A DNA stretch of 64,000 bases, from positions 3,534,001-3,598,000 of the forward strand of contig NZ_JBBOOM010000001.1 of NCBI RefSeq assembly GCF_038003085.1. Direction: 5' to 3'. Shown one piece after another: positions 56,096 to 64,000 of the stretch. The notes beneath the pieces are model-generated. The model saw only the letters and a list, made by a program, of their open reading frames with translations, was not told the origin of the DNA and searched no databases. Made by a program: the position numbers and the translations under genes. Every line of letters begins with the position of its first letter. The first letter of the stretch is position 1. Source of the DNA: Psychrobacillus sp. FSL K6-2836. GTDB taxonomy: Bacteria; Bacillota; Bacilli; Bacillales_A; Planococcaceae.

Positions 56096-56794
56096 ATGAA
56101 GAGATTTTTTGTTTGTTTATTAATAATGATTTTAGTATGTCAAACAGGAAAAGTATATGCGTTTCAAAGAATTGTAACGTCACATATTATATCTAATGTG
56201 TGGTATGAAAATATTTTTTTAATTGCTGATAAGGTGGATAGTATGGCTACGAAAAACTTTACGGTTCAAGTTGGTGAGTTGTTATACAACTTTCCAAATT
56301 GGTATAATTCAAAGTTTGCTCCTAAATTATTTTATGAGGATATTAATGGCGATGAACTAAAAGATGTTATTGTCGCATTGATTTCTGGTGCAGGCTCTGG
56401 AATTTCTACAAAGGAAATACATGTGTTAAATCATGTAAATGACCCATATACAAGATACGAAGAGGTGCCAGTTGAGTCCATAAATGACGCACTCAAAAGA
56501 CTTGTAAAAATGGAACGAAAAGGCGATGAGATTACTGTTTTAATTGGTAACAAGAAATACGTAGTGGACTATTTAAAATTTGGTTATCAATATTCTGATG
56601 ACCCTCCTGGAGTAGGTTCGAGGGAGGATTATAAACCTAAAAATGGCGTTCTTTATGGCTATACAACTGTGTTTGTATCTATTCCTGAGGCTGGCATAGG
56701 TAGTCTAAAAGTTAAATATGGTTGGGATGGAAAAATGTATAAAGCTGAATCTGTTACATTTAAGAAAGAACCATTTAAGATTACAACTCATTAG
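56096..56794 (+). CDS. Secreted protein with a DxNGD calcium-binding-like motif
   Basis: A 232-residue protein with a signal peptide (RFFVCLLIMILVCQTGKVYA, cleavage after AYA-like VYA). The segment PKLFYEDINGDELKDVIVAL has the D-x-N-G-D-x-x-x-D loop typical of FG-GAP/VCBS-type repeats in secreted proteins. No enzyme motif is seen. AAGGAG lies 9 bases before ATG 56096; the ATG at 56078 overlaps that signal. It is convergent and overlaps the next gene by 14 bases. Confidence 0.7.
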   Translation: MKRFFVCLLIMILVCQTGKVYAFQRIVTSHIISNVWYENIFLIADKVDSMATKNFTVQVGELLYNFPNWYNSKFAPKLFYEDINGDELKDVIVALISGAGSGISTKEIHVLNHVNDPYTRYEEVPVESINDALKRLVKMERKGDEITVLIGNKKYVVDYLKFGYQYSDDPPGVGSREDYKPKNGVLYGYTTVFVSIPEAGIGSLKVKYGWDGKMYKAESVTFKKEPFKITTH

Positions 56795-57296
56795 ATACTT
56801 TATCTAAAAAAAGTTGTACTTCTCTTGGAGATTTTAAAATAATGACTTTCTTATCATTGGGTAATTTTTCAAGTTTCTCTAAAACAACAGGTTTCTTTGT
56901 TTTCGGGTAATCCCATACCCATTTCAGAAAGTCAAAATCAAATCTCTCATTGACGCCCTCAGCCATATCTGGTCTCGATTTTCCACGATATTGGATCATC
57001 CGCTTGAAAACTCTATAGATGCATATTACCCTATTGATATCAACAAAGATAATGGTGTCTACTGCATTCAGTCTTATATCCATTGTACCGTTATAATTCC
57101 CATCAATAATCCATTCTTCTTGTTTGACTAATTCATTTTGAACCTTTCTTTGTTCCTCTTTTGCCGTTGGAGTCCAATTTAGCTTCCAGAACAATGCATC
57201 TAAATGATACACTTCTATGTTCAACTTTTCCCCTAATCTTCGGGCCAGAGTAGACTTCCCTGACCCTCCGGAACCAATCAATGCAATCTTTTTCAT
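56781..57296 (-). CDS. P-loop adenylate-kinase-like protein (DNA topology modulation/FlaR family)
   Basis: A 171-residue protein with P-loop ALIGSGGSGKSTLARRLG at the N terminus, YHLDALFWKLNW and EEWIIDGNYNGTMDIRL. These are the hallmark segments of the family annotated as topology modulation protein (FlaR), which is related to shikimate/adenylate kinases. True activity is unknown; the topology label is historical. AAAGGTGG precedes the ATG. Confidence 0.85.
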   Translation of the reverse strand: MKKIALIGSGGSGKSTLARRLGEKLNIEVYHLDALFWKLNWTPTAKEEQRKVQNELVKQEEWIIDGNYNGTMDIRLNAVDTIIFVDINRVICIYRVFKRMIQYRGKSRPDMAEGVNERFDFDFLKWVWDYPKTKKPVVLEKLEKLPNDKKVIILKSPREVQLFLDKVSNEL

Positions 57297-57502
57297 AGTG
57301 GCCCACCTTTTTGTATACTTAAAAAAACTAAATAGCTAGTTTAGTGATCATACTTTAATTCTTTATTTTTCATGTCATTGTAAAGATAAATTAATGCCAA
57401 AATTGCGTCTATCGAAATAAACATCCAAAAATCGATTTCTATTATGTGTATAGTTAAGCTAGCCTGCGCCGTTGTTAGATGCAGAAATTCATGAAATCTT
57501 TC

Positions 57503-59356
57503 TCAATTCATTATTTGATTAAATATTTTATGGTGAATCTTTTTAGATTCTATTTGTTTCATATTTTGCGGCATATCATAGCCAATCCATACAGCTGTTG
57601 TATAAGTATCTGTAAGTCCAGTAACCCAGTAATCAAAATAATCGTTAGTCGTACCTGTTTTTGCCCCAACATAGGAGGAGTTAACAGTTATTCCTTTTCC
57701 CGTCCCATTCACTACAACATCTGCTAGCAAATCTCTCATTATATTTACCGTTTTAGAAGACCATACTTCCACTTTTTCTTCTTTCCACTCATACAGAATG
57801 TCCCCATTCTTGTTTGTTACTTTGCGAATAGCGTGAGCGGGTTTATACATTCCATCAATAAAACCAGAGTAAGCATCTGCCATTTCGAGTACTGTTACTC
57901 CATTTGTCAAACCGCCTAGAGCTGCAGAGTAGGTATGATCCTCTTCTAATAAATGATTAAACTGGAACTGCTCTAATTTCCCAAACGCCTCTTCCATTCC
58001 CACAGTTTGTAGTAGACGAACAGCAGGAGTGTTATGACTAAAACGAAACGCCTGTTTTAGAGAAACGTTTCCGTATACGGCTCCTCCATAATTTTGAGGA
58101 CAATAATTCGCAATACATAACTTACCCCCGCTAATCTCGTTATTAGGAGTTAATGAAGTCATTTCAAAAACTGGACCGTATACAAGTAGGGGTTTGAAAG
58201 CAGAACCAGGTTGTCGCACTGCTTGATTTGCACGATTAAAATCAAACTTTCGATAATCCTTTCCACCGAATATGCTAATAATTTCTCTTGTCTCATTATT
58301 AATAACGACAGAAGCAGCTTGTAAATCTTTTGTTTTGTCTAGGAGATTATCAATATATGCTACGTCTTCTTTTTGTTTAAGAGGGTCTAAAGCTGTATGT
58401 ACAATTAGCCCTTGAGAAATTACTTCATTCACACGAGTTTGTAACTCATTTTTGAAAAATATTGCTTGCTGCTCGTTGGAGGCGGATTCAATTTTTTCTT
58501 GAAATCCCTCGTTAGAACTGATCAAAGACTTTAATTCGTCTAAAACATAAGTACTATAAACTGGATATAATTGCTTTTTTGATTTTGTTTGAAGAACGAT
58601 AGTCTCTTCTTTTAACCTATTTCCATGCTCTTCAGAAATTTTTTCGTTTTTCACTAAAATATCTATCAACAATTCTTGCCGCTTTTTAGTAGCTTCAAAG
58701 TTTTTCAATGGATTATATACAGACGGGTTATTTGGAATAGCACTAATAAATACTTGTTGCGCTTCAGTTAATTCGCTTAAAGGTTTTCCAAAATAATAGG
58801 TTGCGGCTGCGCCTATTCCATATACTTGGTTGCTAAAATATATTTCATTTAAATAATTTTCTAATATTTCTTCTTTGTTCGATTGTTTTTCCATCTCGTA
58901 CGCATAGACAAGTTCTATCACTTTGCGTTCATATGTTTTTTCTGTAGATAAGTAACGTAGCCTTACTAATTGCTGTGTGATTGTACTTGCGCCTTGGTCG
59001 CTTGAATTGGCTGCCGCATTTGCAAAAACGGCACGGAAAATTGCACTGAAATCAAAGCCAATATGATTATAAAACTCTACATCCTCGCTTTGTATAAGCA
59101 CTTCTTGTATGAAGAGTGGAATAGATTCTAATGGCAGGGGATCTCGCCATTCGACATAATCCTCCGAGAAAACTTCCTTATCTTTATCTAACAGAACAAT
59201 AGGCGAAGTAATTGCTGGTGTATGAAGCGGAATAGCTTCTTTTAAATCCTCTCTGAATTCAGAGGCTGTTAACATCTCAGTATGGATAAACGAATATAGA
59301 ATCCAAATGAGCGGGAAGCATAGTAGAACGATAATATATCCAATTGCCTGACGCAT
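57503..59356 (-). CDS. pbpD: Class A penicillin-binding protein PbpD (PBP4)
   Basis: A 617-residue bifunctional peptidoglycan synthase. An N-terminal anchor (AIGYIIVLLCFPLIWILY) is followed by a GT51 glycosyltransferase (QSEDVEFYNHIGFD; GASTITQQLVR; LNEIYFSNQVYGIGAAA) and a transpeptidase with SxxK in PGSAFKPLL, SxN in FSHNTPAVR and KTG in GAKTGTTNDYF. The size and neighbourhood (MFS gene upstream) match B. subtilis pbpD. TTGGAG lies 8 bases before ATG 59356. All catalytic motifs are intact. Confidence 0.92.
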   Translation of the reverse strand: MRQAIGYIIVLLCFPLIWILYSFIHTEMLTASEFREDLKEAIPLHTPAITSPIVLLDKDKEVFSEDYVEWRDPLPLESIPLFIQEVLIQSEDVEFYNHIGFDFSAIFRAVFANAAANSSDQGASTITQQLVRLRYLSTEKTYERKVIELVYAYEMEKQSNKEEILENYLNEIYFSNQVYGIGAAATYYFGKPLSELTEAQQVFISAIPNNPSVYNPLKNFEATKKRQELLIDILVKNEKISEEHGNRLKEETIVLQTKSKKQLYPVYSTYVLDELKSLISSNEGFQEKIESASNEQQAIFFKNELQTRVNEVISQGLIVHTALDPLKQKEDVAYIDNLLDKTKDLQAASVVINNETREIISIFGGKDYRKFDFNRANQAVRQPGSAFKPLLVYGPVFEMTSLTPNNEISGGKLCIANYCPQNYGGAVYGNVSLKQAFRFSHNTPAVRLLQTVGMEEAFGKLEQFQFNHLLEEDHTYSAALGGLTNGVTVLEMADAYSGFIDGMYKPAHAIRKVTNKNGDILYEWKEEKVEVWSSKTVNIMRDLLADVVVNGTGKGITVNSSYVGAKTGTTNDYFDYWVTGLTDTYTTAVWIGYDMPQNMKQIESKKIHHKIFNQIMN

Positions 59357-59386
59357 GATTTGCACTCCAATTCCAATAATCTAATA

Positions 59387-59543
59387 AGAAAAGCGCAAGC
59401 GCCTAAGTCAAAGAAAGCAGTCAAAGTTCGCGTTCATCGTGTCGCAATGACTGCATGACCCACATCGTGCGGGCCAAGAATTGCAACAAAGACGTTTTTG
59501 GCCTTTATTTGCAACTCTATGGGCTAGGGGCTCGAGCTGGACA
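59387..59543. repeat. Bacillales-type intergenic repeat (AAGCGCAAGCGCC ... GGGCTCGAGCTGGAC)
   Basis: Begins AAGAAAAGCGCAAGCGCC and ends GGGGCTCGAGCTGGACAG. Inner hairpins include GTCATTGCGACA-like and GGCCAA...TTGGCC pairings. I recall intergenic elements with these two ends in many Bacillales genomes. No gene. Confidence 0.6.
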
Positions 59544-59581
59544 GATAATAAGTAAAAAGCATATATTTTCTAATAAAAAGA

Positions 59582-59613
59582 ATAGCACACTTTCGGCATT
59601 GAAAGTGTGCTAT
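59582..59613 (-). terminator. Terminator of the MFS gene
   Basis: A perfect 13-bp stem ATAGCACACTTTC / GAAAGTGTGCTAT. On the minus strand TTCTTTTTATTA follows. Confidence 0.92.
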
Positions 59614-59615
59614 CT

Positions 59616-60851
59616 TCACGATAACTTTGCGTGCATTTCTTCTTCTATTAATACATCCTCAAAATCTATTCGAGGTTTCTTTCTAGCGAAGTATATGATG
59701 GTAAATGCGATTAGGAATAATGCGCCGGTTACAAAAAAGACGGATGAAATACCTATGTAACCACTAATAAATCCACCAAACATTGGTCCAATAATATTAC
59801 CTAAAAAGCGGAAACTTGTATTATAGCCCATTAGTTCACCTTGAACCTCAATCGGAGCTTCTCTACGTATTAAAGCAGTAGTGATTGGTATTAGGCCACC
59901 GGAGGCTATACCAAATAAGAAACGTAGTATTACTAATTGCCATAGCTCTGAGACGAATGCCTGGGGAATGATAAACACGAAGGCAAGAATCAGAAGAAAG
60001 GATAGTATTTTTTCATATCCAATCGAATCACCTAGTTTACCCCATGTTCTAGCAAATAATAGACTTCCGACTCCGGTTGCACTAAACGTAATTCCCGCGA
60101 GAAGCGCAACTTCTTTAGAGTTTGTTAAATGAGAAACATATAAAGATAAAAGGGGTTGAATACTAAACAGTCCAATTTGTATCAACGAGGTAATCATAAG
60201 AACATTTAAGATGAGACGATGATGAAATATACTTGAAATAACTGTCTTTCTAGAATATTCATGATCACCAGCTTTTTTCTCTTTGCGAATTTCATGTATA
60301 CCAAAGAGTACAATCAACGCAGCAATAGAAACAGCTGAAGCTGTAATAATGAATGTGTACTGGAAACCGAATGTATCTGCTAAAAAACCACCAATAATAG
60401 GTCCGAATAGTGTACCAGAAACACTTCCCATCTGTAATGTCCCCATCGTTTTTCCGGCAATATTTTTTGGAGTTTGAGAGCTTATGAAGGCTAAAGAGGT
60501 AGGGATAAATCCAGTAACAATCCCCATAAATAAACGAAGGACAAAGAAGGCTTCAACTGAATTGACAAACCCCATTAGCAAAACACTAAATGCGATTCCA
60601 AATCCATTAATGATTAAGATTGGCTTATATCCGTATTTATCAGCTATTCTTCCCCAAATAGGTGACATTAAAAATGCAGACACAAATGTAGCGCCGAACA
60701 CGAGTCCAGACCACTTTTGTACATAGCTTTCAGAGAAATCACCCATCGTATTTATATATAATGATAAGAATGGCATGATCATTGTCATAGTGGCCGAAAC
60801 TAGAAAGTTAGAAAACCACATGATCGTAAAATTTCGTTTTTGTACGCTCAT
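59616..60851 (-). CDS. MFS transporter, multidrug-efflux type (YuxJ-like)
   Basis: A 411-residue, 12-helix major facilitator protein. MFS motif A is GRIADKYGYKPIL between helices 2 and 3, and a motif-C-like stretch GSVSGTLFGPIIGGFLAD lies in helix 5, typical of drug:H+ antiporters (DHA1). A second motif-A-like loop ARTWGKLGDSIGYEK is in the C-terminal half. The position next to pbpD is that of B. subtilis yuxJ. AGAAGGGA precedes the ATG. Substrates unknown. Confidence 0.88.
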   Translation of the reverse strand: MSVQKRNFTIMWFSNFLVSATMTMIMPFLSLYINTMGDFSESYVQKWSGLVFGATFVSAFLMSPIWGRIADKYGYKPILIINGFGIAFSVLLMGFVNSVEAFFVLRLFMGIVTGFIPTSLAFISSQTPKNIAGKTMGTLQMGSVSGTLFGPIIGGFLADTFGFQYTFIITASAVSIAALIVLFGIHEIRKEKKAGDHEYSRKTVISSIFHHRLILNVLMITSLIQIGLFSIQPLLSLYVSHLTNSKEVALLAGITFSATGVGSLLFARTWGKLGDSIGYEKILSFLLILAFVFIIPQAFVSELWQLVILRFLFGIASGGLIPITTALIRREAPIEVQGELMGYNTSFRFLGNIIGPMFGGFISGYIGISSVFFVTGALFLIAFTIIYFARKKPRIDFEDVLIEEEMHAKLS

Positions 60852-60987
60852 TGTAATCCCTTCTTTCTATGGAAGCGTAACTGTTCTACTTCTAGTATAG
60901 AACATTTAGTGTGTCGAAGAAAGTTAGATACTTTGTCACTGAATTTTGATGTATTGTTATGGTAAACTAATTTGGGGTGAATAATTC

Positions 60988-61725
60988 ATGAAAAAAATAT
61001 TATTACTTATAGGAATAGCAACAACTATTTTCTTTTTAAGTGCTTGTGGATCAGATGATTCTAGTGCACCGAAGGAAGAGGTAGAAAAAGAAGATACTAA
61101 TGTAAATACTGATACTGGGCAAGAAGGAGAGTCAATAATGTATCCACAACTTTCTAAAGAAGTAGCTGCAAATGAAGCGTTAGTTACAATGAATACGTCA
61201 ATGGGACCTATTAAGATTAAACTATTCCCTGATTTAGCGCCAAAAACAGTGGAGAATTTCTTAACACATGCAGAAAATGGTTATTATGATGGGATTATAT
61301 TCCACCGAATTATTCAAGACTTCATGATTCAAGGCGGAGATCCAACTGGTACTGGTATGGGTGGAGAAAGTATTTACGGAGCAGACTTTGAGGATGAATT
61401 TTCGATGAATCTCTTTAATATAAGAGGGGCTCTTTCAATGGCAAATGCAGGAGCAAATACAAATGGTAGTCAGTTTTTCATCGTTCAAGCACCTAATGCT
61501 CAAGCAACAGCGAAGCAACTAATTGATGGTGGATGGCCAAAGGAAATTGCTGAGGCTTATGGGGAAATGGGTGGTACGCCGACCCTTGATCAAAAACATA
61601 CGGTATTTGGACAAGTGATTGAAGGATTAGACATAGTGGACAAAATGGCTGCAGTAGAAACAGATGCTAATGATAAGCCAGTAGAAGATATTACTATAGA
61701 TTCGATTGAAATTGTTCAGAAATAA
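60988..61725 (+). CDS. Cyclophilin-type peptidyl-prolyl isomerase lipoprotein
   Basis: A 245-residue protein with a lipoprotein signal ending LSAC, an acidic linker (about residues 25-55) and a cyclophilin domain: [21 protein letters not shown], read as [14 protein letters not shown], then [10 protein letters not shown] and [15 protein letters not shown]. The catalytic Arg in FHRI is present. It would assist folding of exported proteins on the outer face of the membrane. Extracellular PPIases of Bacillus are usually parvulins (PrsA), so a lipid-anchored cyclophilin is a useful family variant. Confidence 0.9.
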   Translation: MKKILLLIGIATTIFFLSACGSDDSSAPKEEVEKEDTNVNTDTGQEGESIMYPQLSKEVAANEALVTMNTSMGPIKIKLFPDLAPKTVENFLTHAENGYYDGIIFHRIIQDFMIQGGDPTGTGMGGESIYGADFEDEFSMNLFNIRGALSMANAGANTNGSQFFIVQAPNAQATAKQLIDGGWPKEIAEAYGEMGGTPTLDQKHTVFGQVIEGLDIVDKMAAVETDANDKPVEDITIDSIEIVQK

Positions 61726-61741
61726 TTAGAGGAGTGTATAT

Positions 61742-61945
61742 ATGTTTTCGTTTTTACACCTAGCTTTTTTGTATTTTCCAGAAGATAAATCGGAATATAT
61801 ACCTGTTGTAATCGAATTAGTTGTTTTAATGGCTATTTGCGTATTCGTTTTTAGATGGCTAATAAAAAAATCTAAAAAAGATGCAGAAAAAGCAAAAGTT
61901 TTAGAAGAAAAAATAATGCAAGCAAAACAAGATGAACTTAAATAA
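61742..61945 (+). CDS. Small membrane protein with charged tail
   Basis: A 67-residue protein: a hydrophobic start (FSFLHLAFLYF), one clear helix (VVIELVVLMAICVFVFRWLI) and a lysine/glutamate-rich C-terminal coiled region (KKDAEKAKVLEEKIMQAK). GAGGAGTG precedes the ATG, 16 bases after the cyclophilin stop, so the two are probably co-transcribed. Function unknown. Confidence 0.7.
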   Translation: MFSFLHLAFLYFPEDKSEYIPVVIELVVLMAICVFVFRWLIKKSKKDAEKAKVLEEKIMQAKQDELK

Positions 61946-61982
61946 CAGTCTCTGTAATTGGGCTCAGTATAAATGAAAACAT

Positions 61983-62011
61983 AAAAGACCTTCCTTGATG
62001 GGAGGTCTTTT
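61983..62011. terminator. Terminator after the cyclophilin operon
   Basis: AAAAGACCT pairs with AGGTCTTTT around an 11-base loop with partial inner pairing, followed by AGTGTTTT. Confidence 0.82.
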
Positions 62012-62036
62012 AGTGTTTTACTATCAATTAGTATGC

Positions 62037-62105
62037 AGTACTCCACTATAAGATTTAGCATAGCTTATAGCTAAGATGATAAGATTGCTCAAATTTTAGA
62101 GATTA
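62037..62105 (+). repeat. Dispersed repeat (AGTACTCCACTATA family), copy 2
   Basis: Shares AGTACTCCACTATAA, TTTAGCATAGC and AGATGATAAGA with 40967-41034 at the same spacing. Part of the 596-base gene-free stretch before patB. Confidence 0.7.
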
Positions 62106-62179
62106 ATAAAATTATTTGTAATGCTATTACCAATAATAGATTAAGAAAGCAGGTTTTCTTTACTAGTGTAAATAAAGAG

Positions 62180-62272
62180 AAGTAGTAAGTGTTTGACTCA
62201 TAAAGAAGCGAATAGCTCACGAAATTGCATCTTCGTGAGCTTGTCTTATCAATAGGGAAGTATTTATATCTA
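62180..62272 (+). repeat. Dispersed 90-bp repeat, copy 2, with perfect hairpin
   Basis: Matches 45001-45093. Here AGCTCACGAA (62214-62223) pairs perfectly with TTCGTGAGCT (62232-62241). Confidence 0.8.
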
Positions 62273-62359
62273 GTTACCCAAAAACGTACCTAACCTGTTT
62301 CTAAGAGTTGTAGGAGGGCGACGGATAGGCTACGCTATGCCATAAGATTACCGAAAAAT

Positions 62360-62403
62360 AGATACTGGTTGGATATGACGGAGGTCACAACCAACCAGTA
62401 TCT
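62360..62403 (-). terminator. Probable terminator of patB
   Basis: A perfect 13-bp stem AGATACTGGTTGG / CCAACCAGTATCT. On the minus strand it is followed by ATTTTTCGG. It lies about 140 bases after the patB stop. Confidence 0.6.
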
Positions 62404-62541
62404 TTAAAAACTCACACAGTAATAATATTGCGACAAATCTGCAAAAGAACTCCGGAAACGCTAGAAACAGGTTTTGACCTAAAAGGACCAATCGTGTTTG
62501 CCCGGTTTTTCTTAAAGCAGATATATGCTTTCAAAACATAT

Positions 62542-63708
62542 CTATTGAAGTGATTTTACGAAGCGTGCTACTCCATCTTCAACAGTAGAGAGTGGACAAG
62601 CCACATTCATCCGTAAAAATCCATCTCCAGCTTTTCCGTACTTAGTGCCAGGCTCTAGAGCAAGCTTTCCAACTTTTAATAGGCGATCCATCATTTCTTT
62701 TTCAGAAAGACCCGTCCCACGGTAATCTATCCAAAGTAAGTATGTACCCTCTGGTTTGGAAACTTTTATACCATCTAATTTCGAAAGATGCTCCACCACG
62801 TAATCCATATTTACTGTCAATACCTCTAACAGCTCCTCTAACCAAGGTGCTCCTTGTTCGTATGCTGTTTGGAGTGCTGTAAGTGAAAATATATTTAATC
62901 CCATATATCCACGGTTCATCTCAAGATTTTCTAGTACCTTCCGTTTTTTCTCATCGGGAACAACCATAGTAGCAGCTTGAATCCCTGCTAAATTAAATGT
63001 TTTTGTTGGTGCTAAAAAAGTTATGATGTTATTTGGATCTTCCGCCACTTTAAGCATTGGTATATGCTTATTTGGTTCGAAAATGAGATCCGAGTGAATT
63101 TCATCTGACAAGATTAAAACATTATATTGTTGACAAAGTTTAGCTATCTTCGTTAAGTCTTTTTCGCTCCATACCTTTCCACCAGGATTATGTGGATTAC
63201 ATAAGATAAAAGCTTTCACATCATTTTTTAAACAGTCCTCAAATGATTCCCAGTCCATCTCGTAGGAATTATTCTTTTCTAATAACTGACTAGTGACTAC
63301 TTTTCTACCTAAATTTGTAGGTACACTCATAAATGGAGGATATACCGGTGTATGGATAAGAACTTTATCCCCAACTTCAGTGAATGCTTCAATAGCTTCT
63401 GCTATTCCAGGAATGACCCCATGGAGAAACAGAATCCATTCATTTTTTATAGTAAGTTGATGCTTTTCAGCTACCCAATTAGTAAGGGATGATTTTGTTT
63501 CTTCAGGCGCCATGGAATAACCAAACACTGGATGTTCCATTCGTTTATGTAATGCCTCAATAATTGTGGAAGGAATAGCAAAATCCATATCCGCTACCCA
63601 CATAGGGAGTACTTCAGAAGCATCGTTGATAGAATATACTTGCTCTAACATATCCCATTTTGCAGAATATGTATTTCGTCGATTAAAAACAGTAGAAAAA
63701 ATAGACAA
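62542..63708 (-). CDS. patB: MalY/PatB-type C-S lyase (PLP-dependent)
   Basis: A 388-residue fold-type I PLP enzyme. Features: MWVADMDFAIP near the N terminus, LCNPHNPGGKVW, LSDEIHSDL and the PLP lysine in LAPTKTFNLAGIQ. The WVADMDF start is specific to the MalY/PatB group of cystathionine beta-lyase-like enzymes, which cleave C-S bonds. Start TTG 63708 follows AAAGGGGAAA; the frame extends upstream but lacks a site. Divergent to the DUF1871 gene. Confidence 0.9.
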   Translation of the reverse strand: MSIFSTVFNRRNTYSAKWDMLEQVYSINDASEVLPMWVADMDFAIPSTIIEALHKRMEHPVFGYSMAPEETKSSLTNWVAEKHQLTIKNEWILFLHGVIPGIAEAIEAFTEVGDKVLIHTPVYPPFMSVPTNLGRKVVTSQLLEKNNSYEMDWESFEDCLKNDVKAFILCNPHNPGGKVWSEKDLTKIAKLCQQYNVLILSDEIHSDLIFEPNKHIPMLKVAEDPNNIITFLAPTKTFNLAGIQAATMVVPDEKKRKVLENLEMNRGYMGLNIFSLTALQTAYEQGAPWLEELLEVLTVNMDYVVEHLSKLDGIKVSKPEGTYLLWIDYRGTGLSEKEMMDRLLKVGKLALEPGTKYGKAGDGFLRMNVACPLSTVEDGVARFVKSLQ

Positions 63709-63784
63709 GGTAATTTCCCCTTTCAATTTGTATTTATTATGTTATTATAACCCTATCTAATAAAACTAGTAAGGTGAAATTAAA

Positions 63785-64000
63785 ATGGACACAATTGAAA
63801 TGAATAGAAGAGCAGTATGGACATTACAACAATGGGATCCTTTCCACCTTGGAGAACATGCCTATGAAACAGAAACGGCAGATGTAGTCGCATATTTGCA
63901 AGACATTGATCACCCATCTGAATTGGCAAAGCGAATTCAGGAAATTTATGAACATTCTTTTGAAGAATGGATTCCATTAGAAAAATGCGTGGATATATCT
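63785..64000 (+). CDS. DUF1871 family protein (YugE-like), 5' part
   Basis: The first 72 codons of a gene that runs off the window: MDTIEMNRRAVWTLQQWDPF at the start, then ADVVAYLQDIDHPSELAKRI. This fits the small DUF1871 family (about 85-90 residues), which sits near patB in B. subtilis as yugE. AAGGTGA precedes the ATG. Function unknown. Confidence 0.78.
   Translation, partial: MDTIEMNRRAVWTLQQWDPFHLGEHAYETETADVVAYLQDIDHPSELAKRIQEIYEHSFEEWIPLEKCVDIS

Overview
The window comes from a low-GC, Gram-positive, spore-forming member of the Bacillales. Gene content and order track Bacillus subtilis closely: metNPQ-sufCDSUB, yunF-yunE-yunD-yunB, lipA-yutD-yutE-yutF, yuzB-yutJ-yuzD-yutI, yutM-yumB, yuiA-yuiB-yuiD-yuiE, mrpABCDEFG, pbpD-yuxJ, patB-yugE. 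The divergence of the proteins and the style of the intergenic repeats suggest a Planococcaceae/Caryophanaceae-type organism such as Psychrobacillus. That assignment is inference. No rRNA, tRNA, CRISPR array or intact insertion sequence was seen.

Layout. 1-1.8 kb: end of a methionine ABC importer. 1.83-2.54 kb: a striking GC-rich tandem array with an 82-bp period. 2.6-4.8 kb: a NERD-domain protein and a dicarboxylate/amino acid symporter. 5.3-10.6 kb: the SUF iron-sulfur operon. 10.7-16.8 kb: DUF3891 protein, FAD monooxygenase and the yunF/E/D/B block. 16.85-18.7 kb: a lysine riboswitch controlling an NhaC-family (LysW-type) transporter. 18.8-26.9 kb: lipoyl synthase, small conserved yut/yuz genes, Nfu- and HesB-type Fe-S proteins and two type-II NADH-dehydrogenase-like flavoproteins. 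About 27-40.1 kb: an accessory island lying between two blocks that are conserved in B. subtilis. 40.1-64 kb: yuiA/B/D/E, signal peptidase, a PdaC-like deacetylase, the seven-gene Mrp antiporter, penicillin-binding protein 4, an MFS exporter, a cyclophilin lipoprotein, PatB and DUF1871.

The most interesting part is the island at 27-40 kb. It holds a cytolysin-like two-component lanthipeptide locus: a large-subunit precursor resembling CylLL (33074-33349), a 1042-residue class II synthetase LanM, a site-2-protease-like immunity protein resembling CylI, a subtilisin-like protease resembling CylA, and an ABC exporter resembling CylB. The small-subunit (CylLS-like) gene survives only as a remnant on the opposite strand, directly upstream of an exporter that has lost its C39 peptidase domain and first helix. 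This is the signature of a rearrangement plus deletion. Next to it is an Rgg/MutR-type regulator facing a previously unlisted 32-codon peptide gene that carries an IVGG motif, a candidate quorum-sensing pair. A DNA alkylation repair/VOC/TetR operon with a palindromic operator follows.

The intergenic spaces are rich in structured repeats. They include three hairpin elements with TTGATT/AATCAA termini, two other dispersed families near 41, 45 and 62 kb, and two hairpins that place the ribosome binding site of a conserved gene (yunB, yuiB) in the 3' arm of a stem.
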